The position numbers and the translations under genes are program-made. From Paracoccus aminovorans (GTDB taxonomy: Bacteria > Pseudomonadota > Alphaproteobacteria > Rhodobacterales > Rhodobacteraceae), in assembly GCF_900005615.1 (NCBI RefSeq), contig NZ_LN832559.1, forward strand, positions 1,022,837 through 1,086,836: a stretch of 64,000 nucleotides of DNA, written 5' to 3'. Below the pieces are notes generated by a model. It was not told where the DNA came from and did no database searches. It worked only from the letters and a program-made list of their open reading frames with translations. Shown in pieces: positions 53,580-62,535 of this stretch (its first letter is position 1; each line of letters begins with the position of its first letter).

Positions 53580-54002
53580 ATGACCCGCATCCCCCTGATT
53601 TCCGCGGCGATTGTCGCCACGCTCGGCCTTGCCGCCTGCGAGCCGACCGCGCCCTCGACCCCCGGCTCGAACGTGCCGACCGGCCCCTATGTGCTTGTCG
53701 GCATCGGCTCGGACACCGTGCCGCAGCGCAATGTCGGCATGACCATCGAGGCCGACGGCTCGATCTCGGGCCAGGCGCCCTGCAACCATTATTCCGCGCC
53801 GCAGACCGCCGAGCCGCCGGGCTTTGCGCTGGGCGCGCTGACCACCACGGAAATGGCCTGCTCCGGCAAGGCCGGCCAGCTGGAATCGCGCTACTTCCAG
53901 GCGCTCTCGGGCGCCAACGGCATCGCCTTCGAGGGCGGGGTGCTGACCATCAGGGGCCCGACCTACCTGACCTACGAGCCGGGCTATCGCAAGGAGAAGT
54001 GA
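53580..54002 (+). CDS. META-domain lipoprotein (first)
   Basis: A 140-residue lipoprotein with signal peptide and lipobox LAAC (Cys19), then a META/HslJ domain recognised by GSISGQAPCNHYSAPQ and TEMACSG in the expected order. These proteins are linked to outer-envelope stress in other bacteria. The ATG at 53580 fits the signal peptide. The second META gene follows after 48 bp with a hairpin between. Confidence 0.83.
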   Translation: MTRIPLISAAIVATLGLAACEPTAPSTPGSNVPTGPYVLVGIGSDTVPQRNVGMTIEADGSISGQAPCNHYSAPQTAEPPGFALGALTTTEMACSGKAGQLESRYFQALSGANGIAFEGGVLTIRGPTYLTYEPGYRKEK

Positions 54003-54009
54003 CCCGGCG

Positions 54010-54029
54010 GCGCGCCCTGCGGGGCGCGC
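54010..54029 (+). other. perfect 8-bp hairpin between the META genes
   Basis: GCGCGCCC-tgcg-GGGCGCGC lies after the first META gene and eight bases before the SD of the second. It has no T tail, so it is an mRNA stabiliser or attenuator candidate rather than a terminator. Confidence 0.5.
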
Positions 54030-54050
54030 GCCCTCGCAAAGGAGCGGACG

Positions 54051-54434
54051 ATGCGGACAATCCTGCTCGCCCTGCCGCTGGCCTTGGCGGCCTGCGTGAT
54101 GGAAGCCGAGACCGGTGCGGCCATCCCCGGCGATTACGCGCTGGTCGCGGTCGAGGGGGTCGCGGTCTCGGGCGTGCCGACGCTGCGCATCGCCGAGGAC
54201 GGCGCGGTTTCGGGGCAGGGCCCCTGCAACAGCTTCACCGGCCGCAACCGGGCCACGCTGCCGGCGCTTGACCTGGGCGCGCTGGCGACCACGCGGCGCG
54301 CCTGCCTGCAAGAGGGCGGCGAGCACGCCTTTTTCCAGGCGCTCGCCGCGGTGCGCGAGGCGCGGCGCGACGGCGACGCGCTGGTCATGACCGGACCCGA
54401 TGTCACCATTCGCTGGAAGGCTGTGACCCCATAA
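54051..54434 (+). CDS. META-domain lipoprotein (second, paralog)
   Basis: A 127-residue lipoprotein with a lipobox LAAC (Cys15) and the META/HslJ motif GAVSGQGPCNSFTGRN, close to its upstream paralog. It is preceded by an AAAGGAG SD. Its last 32 bases overlap the end of the convergent recO gene, so transcripts of the two must collide or be regulated together. Confidence 0.83.
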   Translation: MRTILLALPLALAACVMEAETGAAIPGDYALVAVEGVAVSGVPTLRIAEDGAVSGQGPCNSFTGRNRATLPALDLGALATTRRACLQEGGEHAFFQALAAVREARRDGDALVMTGPDVTIRWKAVTP

Positions 54435-55131
54435 GCCGCGCCACCAGCCGGGCACGGGCGGCGGGCAGCGGCCTGCCGGCATGGATCTCGGCCAGCCGGG
54501 CGTGCAGGAAATGCCCGGTCAGCGCCAGGGCATCCGTCAGCCCGCCATTGCCGCGTCCGCCCAGCATCGCCGGCAGCGGCAACAGCCGCGGCGCCCAGTC
54601 GCCCGCCGCCTGTGCCGATACCGCCCGGCCCGAGCGCGGGCTGACATAGGCCAGCCCCTCGCGCGTGCCGGTAACGGCGCAGCGGGTCAGGTCCAGGCCG
54701 AAACCCAGCTCATCGAGCAGCCGCATTTCCCAGCGCAGATAATCCTCGGACCAATCGGCGCCGGCATCCATCAGGTCCAGCAGCGCCTCGGTCGCATCCG
54801 TCAGCCGCGGATGCGGGTCGCGCTCGGGCAGGGCCCAGGCCAGCAGCGCCGTCACCGCATTGACCCCGGCCAGCGCATTCGCCCCGGCGATCAGCCCCGG
54901 CCGCGCCCGGCCCGGCTCGACCGCAAAGGTGCCCAGCTGGTCCTCCAACCGCGCCCGCCAGCGCAGGCTGACCCGGTTGCCCGGTTGCAGCATGGCCGCG
55001 CGCCTGGCGCTGGCGCCGCCCGGCACCAGCCCGCGCATCAGTCCCGCCTCGCGCGTCAGCACGGTCAGGATCACGGCGTTCTCGCCATGCCTCTGGCCGG
55101 TCATCACGCTGGCCTCGCCGTTCCATTCCAT
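54403..55131 (-). CDS. recO: DNA repair protein RecO
   Basis: A 242-residue RecO, the mediator that loads RecA with RecR and RecF. The N-terminal OB fold has HGENAVILTVLTREAGLMRGLV and the middle has the RARLEDQLGTFAVE segment. The zinc-finger cysteines of some RecO proteins are not present (only one conserved Cys, in LTRCAVTG). RecF lies 2 kb away, on the same strand. Confidence 0.92.
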   Translation of the reverse strand: MEWNGEASVMTGQRHGENAVILTVLTREAGLMRGLVPGGASARRAAMLQPGNRVSLRWRARLEDQLGTFAVEPGRARPGLIAGANALAGVNAVTALLAWALPERDPHPRLTDATEALLDLMDAGADWSEDYLRWEMRLLDELGFGLDLTRCAVTGTREGLAYVSPRSGRAVSAQAAGDWAPRLLPLPAMLGGRGNGGLTDALALTGHFLHARLAEIHAGRPLPAARARLVARLMGSQPSSEW

Positions 55132-55215
55132 CGGCTTCGCCGTCCCCTTCGTCGCGCCGCCTTTCCTTCCGCGCTACCCTGCCGCAATCTGGGGGCCAGG
55201 AACAAGGAGACAGCG

Positions 55216-56997
55216 ATGCTGAAGCAATGGACGGAATCCCAGCCCCGCCTGGTCGAGGTCGCGGCCGGTCGCGCCCAGGCCGATCTGGTGATCCGGGGCG
55301 GGCAATGGGTGAACGTCCACACGCGCGAGGTGATCCCCGGCATCGACGTTGCGGTGGCGGACGGTCGCGTGGCCTATGTCGGCCCCGATGCCGGACCCGC
55401 GATCGGCCCGGATACGCAGGTGATCGAGGCGGCGGGCCGCTTCATGGTCCCGGGCCTGATCGACGCGCATATGCATGTCGAATCGGGGATGCTGACGCCG
55501 GCGGGCTTCGCGGCGGCGGTGATCCCGCATGGCACCACGACGATCTTCCACGACCCGCACGAGATCGCGAACGTGCTGGGGCTCGAAGGCGTGCGGCTGA
55601 TGCGCGACGAATCGCTGATCCAGCCCATCAGCATGTTCACCCAGATGCCCAGCTGCGCGCCTTCGGCCCCCGGCCTGGAAACCACCGGCGCGCCGATCAC
55701 CGAGGGCGAGGTGGCCCAGGCCATGGGCTGGGAGGGCATCGTGGCCTTGGGCGAGATGATGAATTTCCCCGGCGTCGCCGCGGGCGACCGCCAGATGCTG
55801 GCCGAGATCGCCGCGACCCGCGCGGCGGGCAAGACCGTCGGCGGCCATTACGCCAGCCCCGACCTCGGCCGGCCCTTCCACGCCTATGTCGCCGGCGGCG
55901 CCAACGACGACCACGAGACCACCTCGGAAGAGCAGGGCATTGCCCGCGTCCGCCAGGGCATGGGCTGCATGATGCGGCTGGGCTCGGCCTGGTACGACGT
56001 CGCAAGCCAGATCACCGCAATCACCGAAAAGGGGCTCGACCCGCGCTTCTTCATCCTCTGCACCGACGACAGCCATTCCGGCACGCTGGTCCATGACGGC
56101 CACATGAACCGGGTGGTGCGCCACGCCATCGATTGCGGTTGCGACCCGCTGGTGGCGATCCAGATGGCGACGATCAATACAGCGAGCCACTTCGGCCTGG
56201 AACGCGAACTCGGCAGCATCACCCCCGGCCGCCGGGCCGACCTGATCCTGACCAGCGACCTCACGACCCTGCCCATCGAAACGGTGATCGCGCAAGGCGC
56301 GGTCGTGGCCGAGAACGGCCGCCTGCTGGCCGACTGCCCGCGCATCGACTGGCCAAAGACGGCCCGCAACTCGGTGCATTTGGGCAAGACCCTCACCGCC
56401 GGCGACTTCGAAATCCGCGCCACCGGCGACAGCGCCCGCGTCCGCGTCATCGGCGTGGTCGAGAACCAGGCCCCGACCCGGGCGCTGGAGGCCACCCTGC
56501 CGATCCGCGACGGCGTGATCGAGGGCCAGGGCGAGACCTGCCAGATCGCGCTGGTCGAACGCCACCGCGGCACGGGCGGCGTGGTCAACGGCTTCGTCTC
56601 GGGCTTCGGCTATCGCGGCCGGGTCGCGGTCGCCTCGACCGTCGCGCATGACAGCCATCACATGATCGTCGTCGGCACCGACCGCCAGACCATGGCCGCG
56701 GCCGCGAACCACCTTGGTGCGCTCGGTGGCGGCGTCACCGTCTTCCGGGACGGGGAAGAGCTCGCCAGCGTCGCCCTGCCCATCGCCGGGCTGATGTCCG
56801 ACCGCCCGGCCGAGGAGGTTGCCGAGGCCGCCCAGGCCATCGTCCAGGCGATGCAGGATTGCGGCTGCACGCTCAACAACGCCTATATGCAGCACTCGCT
56901 GCTGGCGCTGGTGGTGATCCCGGAACTGCGCATCTCGGACCTGGGCCTGGTCGACGTCACCCGCTTCGAACTGGTGGACCTGATGCTCGATCCCTGA
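55216..56997 (+). CDS. ade: adenine deaminase
   Basis: A 593-residue metal-dependent amidohydrolase converting adenine to hypoxanthine. Metal ligands are in DAHMHVESGMLTP and HDPHEIANVLG, with GHYASPDLG and FILCTDDSHSGTL further on. The chosen ATG at 55216 has an AAGGAG SD. It stands alone between recO and recF, interrupting an otherwise leftward replication/repair gene run. Confidence 0.92.
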   Translation: MLKQWTESQPRLVEVAAGRAQADLVIRGGQWVNVHTREVIPGIDVAVADGRVAYVGPDAGPAIGPDTQVIEAAGRFMVPGLIDAHMHVESGMLTPAGFAAAVIPHGTTTIFHDPHEIANVLGLEGVRLMRDESLIQPISMFTQMPSCAPSAPGLETTGAPITEGEVAQAMGWEGIVALGEMMNFPGVAAGDRQMLAEIAATRAAGKTVGGHYASPDLGRPFHAYVAGGANDDHETTSEEQGIARVRQGMGCMMRLGSAWYDVASQITAITEKGLDPRFFILCTDDSHSGTLVHDGHMNRVVRHAIDCGCDPLVAIQMATINTASHFGLERELGSITPGRRADLILTSDLTTLPIETVIAQGAVVAENGRLLADCPRIDWPKTARNSVHLGKTLTAGDFEIRATGDSARVRVIGVVENQAPTRALEATLPIRDGVIEGQGETCQIALVERHRGTGGVVNGFVSGFGYRGRVAVASTVAHDSHHMIVVGTDRQTMAAAANHLGALGGGVTVFRDGEELASVALPIAGLMSDRPAEEVAEAAQAIVQAMQDCGCTLNNAYMQHSLLALVVIPELRISDLGLVDVTRFELVDLMLDP

Positions 56998-57047
56998 GCT
57001 TCACCGTTTCCCAAAGACCCGGATCGACGCGCCACCGGCTGCTTTGC

Positions 57048-57075
57048 TCCTCAAATACCCATGGCGACGGTCGAA
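57048..57075 (-). repeat. GTATTT-family element overlapping the recF stop codon
   Basis: On the minus strand ATGGGTATTTGAGGAGCAAAG runs across the recF end, so the final residues Met-Gly-Ile and the TGA stop are element sequence. A degenerate further copy is at 57001-57025. Confidence 0.6.
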
Positions 57076-58130
57076 GTCTCGCCCCGCCGCTCGACCGCCA
57101 GGAACTGCGCCCGGTCCCGCAGCGCCTCGAACAGCTCGGGCCCGGTGCCGGTCAGCAGGCTCTGCGCGCCCAGGCCGCAGATCTCGTCGTAAAGCGCGGC
57201 TCGGCGGTCGGCATCCAGATGCGCCGCCACCTCATCGAGCAGCAGCACCACGCTTTCCCCCGCCAGTGCGCGCGCATTGGCGAGGATCAGCGACAGCAGC
57301 AGCGCCTTCTGCTCGCCGGTCGAGGACAGTGCGGCGGGCATCGCCTGCGGCCCCCAATGCGCGCCCAGGTCGGCGCGATGCGGGCCGGTCAGCGTGCGGC
57401 CGGCGGCCATGTCGCGGGGGCGGCCCTCGGCCAGCCGGGCGGCGATGCGCGCGGGGTCGGGATCGTCCGCGAACCCCTCGCCCGGCAGCAGCGCTAGGCT
57501 GGCCGAGGGGAAGGCGGTCCCGGCCCCGTCCTGCGCCGCCGTGATGCGGGCGATGGCCTCCAGCCGGTTGCGGGTGACGGCGGCGCCCATCTCGGCCATC
57601 TGCGCTTCCAACGCGCGAAACCAGCCGGGGTCGCGGATCTCGTCCTTGAGCAGCCGGTTGCGCTCGCGCATGGCCTTTTCGTAACCCAGCGCGTCCTCGG
57701 CATGGCCGGGGGCGAAGCTCAGCGTCACCCGGTCGAGGAAGCGCCGCCGCGCCTCGGGCGGGTCGGTCCACAGCCGGTCCATGGCCGGCACCAGCCAGAT
57801 CACCCGCATCAGCCGGCCAAGCGCGATCTGGGTCGAGACCTTGTCGTCGATCGCCACCTCGCGCGGCTGGCCGGGCAGGGCGCGGGTCGCGACCTCGTGC
57901 TCGCCGATCCGGGCGCGGATCTGCCAGCCGACCTCCGGCCCCTTGCGGGCCTGGTCGCCGGGCGCGGCGCCGCGCATTCCGCGCCCGGGCGACAGCATCG
58001 AGATCGCTTCCAGGATATTGGTCTTGCCCGCGCCGTTCGGCCCGTGGATGGCGACGGGCCGGCGGTCCAGGTCGATGTCGAGCCGGGCCCAGCTGCGGAA
58101 CTGGGCCAGGTGCAGCCGGAAAAGCGTCAC
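57051..58130 (-). CDS. recF: DNA replication/repair protein RecF
   Basis: A 359-residue SMC-like ATPase of single-strand gap repair. The Walker A is IHGPNGAGKTNILEAIS, the signature motif is SSTGEQKALLLSLILANA, and the Walker B is VVLLLDEVAAHLD. It overlaps the dnaN stop region by four bases. The last three residues lie in a repeat element. Confidence 0.94.
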   Translation of the reverse strand: MTLFRLHLAQFRSWARLDIDLDRRPVAIHGPNGAGKTNILEAISMLSPGRGMRGAAPGDQARKGPEVGWQIRARIGEHEVATRALPGQPREVAIDDKVSTQIALGRLMRVIWLVPAMDRLWTDPPEARRRFLDRVTLSFAPGHAEDALGYEKAMRERNRLLKDEIRDPGWFRALEAQMAEMGAAVTRNRLEAIARITAAQDGAGTAFPSASLALLPGEGFADDPDPARIAARLAEGRPRDMAAGRTLTGPHRADLGAHWGPQAMPAALSSTGEQKALLLSLILANARALAGESVVLLLDEVAAHLDADRRAALYDEICGLGAQSLLTGTGPELFEALRDRAQFLAVERRGETSTVAMGI

Positions 58131-59245
58131 ACGCGCATCGGCATCACGACATAGACCGCGCTGGTGTCGCCGCCCTCGCGGATCAGCGCTGCGTCACCCG
58201 AGCCGTTGAACAGGAAGACCGCGTTCTCGCGCTCGATCTGGCTGGCGATCTCGTGCAGGTATTTGGCGTTGAAGCCGATCTCCAGCGGCTCGTCGGCATA
58301 GGCCACGGGCAGTTCCTCGTCGGCCGCGCCGGCGTCGGGGGCGTTCACCGACAGCACCAGCCGGTCCTCGTCGAGCGACAGCTTGACGGCGCGCGAGCGT
58401 TCGCTGCTGACCGTCGCCACCCGGTCCACCGCCTTGGCGAAATCGCCGGCATCGACCTCCAGCTTGCGGGTGTTGCCCGAAGGAATTACGCGGCTGTAAT
58501 CCGGGAAGGTGCCGTCGATCACCTTCGAGGTCAGGGTGATGGTCGGCGTGGCGAAACGCACCTTGGTCTCGCTGACCGAAACCGCGATCTCGGCCTCGTC
58601 GTCGTCCAGAAGCTTGCGCAGCTCGGCCACGGTCTTGCGCGGCACGATCACGCCCGGCATCTCTTCGGCGCCCGCTGGCAGCGGCGCGTCGATCCGCGCC
58701 AGCCGGTGGCCGTCGGTGGCGACGCAGCGCAGGCTGGGGCCGTCCTCGCCCTGGGCGACATGCATATAGACGCCGTTCAGGTAATAGCGGGTTTCCTCGT
58801 TGGAAATCGCGAACTTCGACTTGTCGAACAGCCGCCGCAGCACTGCCGCCGGGGCCGAGAAATTCGCCGAATATTCCGACGAGGACATGACCGGGAAATC
58901 CTCGCGCGGCAGCGTCGCCAGGCTGAAGTTCGAGCGTCCGGCCTGCACCGCCAGCCGCTGCGAGGCGGCGTCGAGGCTGAGCTGCACCAGCGACCCGTCC
59001 GGCAGCTTGCGGGCGATGTCGTTCAGCATCGAGGCCGAAACGGTGGTCGCGCCCGGCCGCTCGACCTGCGCATTGGCGCGGTCCACGATCTCGGTGTCTA
59101 GGTCGGTGGCGCGCAGGCTGACGCCCTCGGGCGTGGCCTCGATCAGCACGTTGGCCAGGATCGGGATGGTGTTGCGGCGCTCGACGACGGACTGGGCCTG
59201 GGACACCGCCTTCACCAGATCGGCGCGTTCAATCGAAAATTTCAT
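58127..59245 (-). CDS. dnaN: DNA polymerase III beta sliding clamp
   Basis: A 372-residue clamp. It has three repeated domains beginning MKFSIERADLVKAVSQAQSV, with the second near PAAVLRRLFDKSKFAISNEET and the third near DAGDFAKAVDRVATVSSERS; the C-terminal AVYVVMPMRV is the conserved ending. A possible promoter (TTGACC, 17 bp, ACATTG on the minus strand, 59310-59338) lies in the gap after dnaA. It overlaps recF by four bases. Confidence 0.96.
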   Translation of the reverse strand: MKFSIERADLVKAVSQAQSVVERRNTIPILANVLIEATPEGVSLRATDLDTEIVDRANAQVERPGATTVSASMLNDIARKLPDGSLVQLSLDAASQRLAVQAGRSNFSLATLPREDFPVMSSSEYSANFSAPAAVLRRLFDKSKFAISNEETRYYLNGVYMHVAQGEDGPSLRCVATDGHRLARIDAPLPAGAEEMPGVIVPRKTVAELRKLLDDDEAEIAVSVSETKVRFATPTITLTSKVIDGTFPDYSRVIPSGNTRKLEVDAGDFAKAVDRVATVSSERSRAVKLSLDEDRLVLSVNAPDAGAADEELPVAYADEPLEIGFNAKYLHEIASQIERENAVFLFNGSGDAALIREGGDTSAVYVVMPMRV

Positions 59246-59346
59246 GGTCGACCCTCATTCCTCTGGCCTTGCCGCGCGCACCTGTCCGGGCGTCCCCGGC
59301 GCGGGGCGCCAATGTGGCACAATCCCGCGCAAGGTCAAGCACATGA

Positions 59347-60693
59347 TCAGGCTTCCAGCAGCCGGCGCAGCAGGTCGATGTCTTCCGCCAGGCTGCGGTC
59401 TGCGCCGCGCAGTTCCTCGATCTTCTTCACGCCGTGCATGATCGTCGTGTGATCGCGACCGCCGAAGCGACGACCGATCTCGGGCAGGCTACGAGAGGTC
59501 ATCTGCTTGGCCAGATACATCGCGATCTGGCGGGGTCTGGCGACGGTGCGCACACGCTTTGGGCCGATCATGTCCGCCAGCCGGATGTTGTAATGCTCGG
59601 CGACCTTCCTCTGGATCTCCTCGATCGAAACCTTGCGGTCGTTGGCGCGCAGGATGTCGGCCAGGCATTCCTGGGTCATGTCCAGGGTGATCTCGCGGCC
59701 CATCAGGCTGGCGAAGGCGAAGAGCCGCTGCAGCGCGCCCTCCAGCACCCGGACATTCGAGGTGATGCGATGCGCCAGGAATTCCAGCACGCCCGGCGCG
59801 ATCTGCAGCCCGGGATATTGGGTGCGGAAGCTGTCGGTCTTGCTTTGCAGGATGCCCAGGCGCAGCTCGTAATCGGTCGGGTGCAGGTCCACGACCAACC
59901 CGCATTGCAGGCGGGACTTGATGCGCTCTTCCATGTCCTTGATCTCGCCCGGCGCGCGGTCGGCCGAGATGACGATCTGCTTGCCCTGATCGACCAGGGT
60001 GTTGAAGGTGTGGAAGAATTCCTCCTGCGTGCTGTCCTTGCCGGCGATGAACTGCACGTCGTCGACCATCAGCACCGAGACGGTGCGGAACAGTTCCTTG
60101 AAATCCATCACGGTGCGGTCGCGCAGCGCCTGGACGAAGCGGTACATGAACTGCTCGGCCGACAGATACAGCACCCGCGCCTCGGGCTGGCGGGCCTGGA
60201 TTTCGCGGGCGATGGCATGCATCAGGTGGGTTTTGCCCAAGCCGACGCCGCCATAGAGGAACAGCGGGTTGAAGGTCACCGGCCCGCCCTCGGCCACCCG
60301 GCGGGCGGCGGCATGGGCCAGCTCGTTCGGCTTGCCGACGACGAAATTCTCGAAGGTGAAGCGGCTGTCCAGCGGCGCGGCCAGCTCCTCCTCGCCGGCG
60401 GGACGCGGAGGGGCGGGGCGCCTGGCGGCGGGCGCGGCGGTCTGGCGGGCGGTCGGGCTGCGGGTCTCGAAGCTCAGCCGCTGCACCGGGCCGCCCATGC
60501 GATCCAGCACCTTGAGGATGTCGTCGCTGTAATGGCGCGAAACCCAGTCCGACAGGAAGCGGGTGGGGCAGGCGATGGTGGCGGTGCCGTCCGAGACGCC
60601 GGTCAGGCGCAGCGGCTCGATCCAGGTCGAGAAACTGTCGGCTCCGACGATTTTCTGAAGTTCTTCACGCGCCTGCCCCCAAAGTTTGTCCAT
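59347..60693 (-). CDS. dnaA: chromosomal replication initiator protein DnaA
   Basis: A 448-residue initiator. Domain I opens MDKLWGQAREELQKIVGADS; domain II is a short Ala/Pro-rich linker near residues 105-120; domain III is AAA+ with Walker A LYGGVGLGKTHL and Walker B LMVDDVQFIAGK; domain IV ends with the DnaA-box signature GRRFGGRDHTTIMHGVKKI. The ATG at 60693 is the expected start; the long open frame above it is not conserved-looking. dnaN follows after 101 bp. Confidence 0.96.
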   Translation of the reverse strand: MDKLWGQAREELQKIVGADSFSTWIEPLRLTGVSDGTATIACPTRFLSDWVSRHYSDDILKVLDRMGGPVQRLSFETRSPTARQTAAPAARRPAPPRPAGEEELAAPLDSRFTFENFVVGKPNELAHAAARRVAEGGPVTFNPLFLYGGVGLGKTHLMHAIAREIQARQPEARVLYLSAEQFMYRFVQALRDRTVMDFKELFRTVSVLMVDDVQFIAGKDSTQEEFFHTFNTLVDQGKQIVISADRAPGEIKDMEERIKSRLQCGLVVDLHPTDYELRLGILQSKTDSFRTQYPGLQIAPGVLEFLAHRITSNVRVLEGALQRLFAFASLMGREITLDMTQECLADILRANDRKVSIEEIQRKVAEHYNIRLADMIGPKRVRTVARPRQIAMYLAKQMTSRSLPEIGRRFGGRDHTTIMHGVKKIEELRGADRSLAEDIDLLRRLLEA

Positions 60694-61227
60694 GTCTCGC
60701 CCAAGTCCGTCTCTTGTCCCCGATCCCCGCCGGGTGCTTCCGGCAAGGGGGCAATTCGACATCGGCCCGACGAACGAAATTCGGCAACAGGCGACCCGGC
60801 GCCGCCCAGGGGGCGGTGCGCGGGCCGTCCTGCGGCCGAAACGTCCAGACATGACACGCGGGCCGGTGGCAGCCGGCCGGTGCATCCTCGGTAGCGGATC
60901 ATTGATTGACCCTGCTGCCGCTCTTGCGGTTTGGCAGTCGTGCTGACCGCTTGAGCATGTCCCCCAGGCGCGACAGTGAATCGCAGGGAACAAGCTAGCA
61001 AGAACAGCCGCCGGCCAGCAACCGATCTTCGCGCTTGACAGTCACTTTGCCTTTTCGAATCTCGCGACCCGGCGGCATTCCGCACCGTCAGATCAAAGTA
61101 TTGAAAAATCGCTGAAAAACTGAACGCTGCCCACGAAATCGGGCGCGCTCCGGTGGAACGCGCCCCAAATGGTGCAGCCGATAGTTGCGCAAATGCCGCA
61201 GCCCCTGGGCCGGCGGCCGGCGGGTGC
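60694..61227. other. 534-bp non-coding region between rpsT and dnaA
   Basis: This is the only gene-free stretch over 300 bp. It holds the rpsT terminator hairpin, two GANTC sites (60978 and 61057), the dnaA promoter (not resolved), and an A/T-richer patch at about 61040-61130. No match to TTWTNCACA DnaA boxes was found on either strand, so no oriC is claimed. A TTGACA at 61035 faces away from dnaA. Confidence 0.6.
61141..61166 (-). terminator. likely terminator hairpin of rpsT
   Basis: On the minus strand GGGGCGCG-N10-CGCGCCC forms a 7-bp stem about 62 bp after the rpsT stop, followed by GATTTCG and, further on, TTTTT runs. The T tract is weak next to the stem. Confidence 0.45.
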
Positions 61228-61497
61228 TCAGGCCGTGGCCAGCGCCTTCACCCGCGACGACAGGCGCGAGATCTTGCGGGCGGCGGTGTTCTTGTGGACC
61301 ACGCCCTTGGTGACGCCGCGCATCAGCTCCGGCTGGGCGGCCTGCAGCGCCGCGCGGGCGGCGGCGGCATCGCCCGAGGCCAGCGCCTCTTCGACCTTGC
61401 GCAGATAGGTGCGGATGCGCGAGCGGCGAGCCTTGTTGACGGCGGTGACCCGCTCGATCTGGCGGGCGCGTTTCTTGGATTGGGGCGTATTGGCCAT
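61228..61497 (-). CDS. rpsT: 30S ribosomal protein S20
   Basis: An 89-residue S20. The opening [22 protein letters not shown] and the helical middle [19 protein letters not shown] are typical; the closing [15 protein letters not shown] is the conserved end. The ATG at 61497 is right for S20; the upstream frame extension is not. It has its own promoter and a long structured leader. Confidence 0.97.
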   Translation of the reverse strand: MANTPQSKKRARQIERVTAVNKARRSRIRTYLRKVEEALASGDAAAARAALQAAQPELMRGVTKGVVHKNTAARKISRLSSRVKALATA

Positions 61498-61546
61498 GGG
61501 TCCTGTCTCTTTTCTCGTATCTCGATTACGCAAAAGCCCCACGGCG

Positions 61547-61563
61547 CCGTTCCCGGGGAACGG
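61547..61563 (-). other. hairpin in the rpsT 5' leader
   Basis: CCGTTCC-ccg-GGAACGG, a perfect 7-bp stem, lies about 50 bp upstream of the rpsT ATG within its leader. It is followed by GGGGCTTTTGCG, so it could also act as an attenuator. Confidence 0.45.
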
Positions 61564-61608
61564 TCATGATTCTTGCCTTAAGCGGGCCCACGCGCATGTA
61601 AGCCCGGG

Positions 61609-61637
61609 CCTATACAGCGCCCCGGGCCGAAAGCCAA
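61609..61637 (-). promoter_or_regulatory. rpsT promoter
   Basis: On the minus strand TTGGCT (61637-61632) and TATAGG (61614-61609) are 17 bp apart, implying a leader of about 105 nt before rpsT. Confidence 0.5.
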
Positions 61638-61644
61638 GCCGGAA

Positions 61645-62421
61645 TCAGCGGTCGCGGAACTGCGGCTCGCGCTTTTCCAGGAAGGCGGCCATGCCCTCCT
61701 TCTGGTCCTCGGTGGCAAAGAGCGCCTGGAAGCTGCGACGCTCGAACAGCACGCCTTCGCGCAGCGTGGTCTCATAGGCGCGGTTGACGGCCTCCTTGGC
61801 GGCGGCGACGGCGATCTGGCTCTTCTCGGCGATCTTCTTCGCGGCGGCGAGGGCCTCGGGGATCAGCTTCGCGGCCGGCACCACCCGGCTGACCAGGCCG
61901 GCGCGCTCGGCCTCGGCGGCATCCATGAAGCGGCCGGTCAGGTGCATCTCCATCGACTTCGACTTGCCGACGAACCGGGTCAGGCGCTGGGTGCCGCCGA
62001 TGCCGGCGATGACGCCCAGGTTGATCTCGGGCTGGCCGAACTTGGCATTGTCGGCGCAGAGGATGAAGTCGCAGGCCATGGCCAGCTCGCAGCCGCCCCC
62101 CAGCGCATAGCCCGCGACGGCGGCGATGATCGGCTTGCGCACGGCGGTGATGCGGTCGATCTCCTCGCCGAAGATATTGCCGGTATAGACGTCGACGAAG
62201 CTCTTTTCCGACATTTCCTTGATGTCGGCGCCGGCGGCAAAGGCCTTTTCGCTGCCGGTCAGCACGATGCAGCGCACCTTTTCGTTGCGGTCGGCCTCGG
62301 TGACCGCATCCGCCAGCTCGCCCATCAATTGCGAATTCAGCGCGTTCAGCGCCTCGGGACGGTTCAGCCGGATCAGGGCCACATAGTCGTCGATCTCGAC
62401 GGTCAGGGTCTGGAAAGCCAT
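61645..62421 (-). CDS. enoyl-CoA hydratase
   Basis: A 258-residue crotonase. The oxyanion loop is [13 protein letters not shown] and the catalytic glutamates are in [20 protein letters not shown]. Length and pattern are those of short-chain enoyl-CoA hydratases of mitochondria-like type. It lies between mutM and rpsT, far from the fadAB group, a common arrangement in Rhodobacteraceae. Confidence 0.93.
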   Translation of the reverse strand: MAFQTLTVEIDDYVALIRLNRPEALNALNSQLMGELADAVTEADRNEKVRCIVLTGSEKAFAAGADIKEMSEKSFVDVYTGNIFGEEIDRITAVRKPIIAAVAGYALGGGCELAMACDFILCADNAKFGQPEINLGVIAGIGGTQRLTRFVGKSKSMEMHLTGRFMDAAEAERAGLVSRVVPAAKLIPEALAAAKKIAEKSQIAVAAAKEAVNRAYETTLREGVLFERRSFQALFATEDQKEGMAAFLEKREPQFRDR

Positions 62422-62497
62422 CGTCTTTTCGCCTTTTCGCAACCAAGCTGACCGCGACTCGTAACAAATGCGCGAGCCCAAGGCCAGCGCGCTTCTT

Positions 62498-62535
62498 TTG
62501 TGTCCAAATATCCCCGCCGGAGGCCGCCGGCGCTT
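62498..62535 (-). repeat. GTATTT-family element after mutM
   Basis: On the minus strand a GCCGGCGGCCTCCGGCGG hairpin-prone stretch is followed by GGGATATTTGGACACAAAAG, directly after the mutM stop and in its orientation. Confidence 0.6.

Noticed and set aside
61035..61066. TTGACA on the plus strand in the dnaA-rpsT gap as a dnaA promoter
   Set aside because: It points away from dnaA and has no convincing -10 box; a small RNA there cannot be supported.
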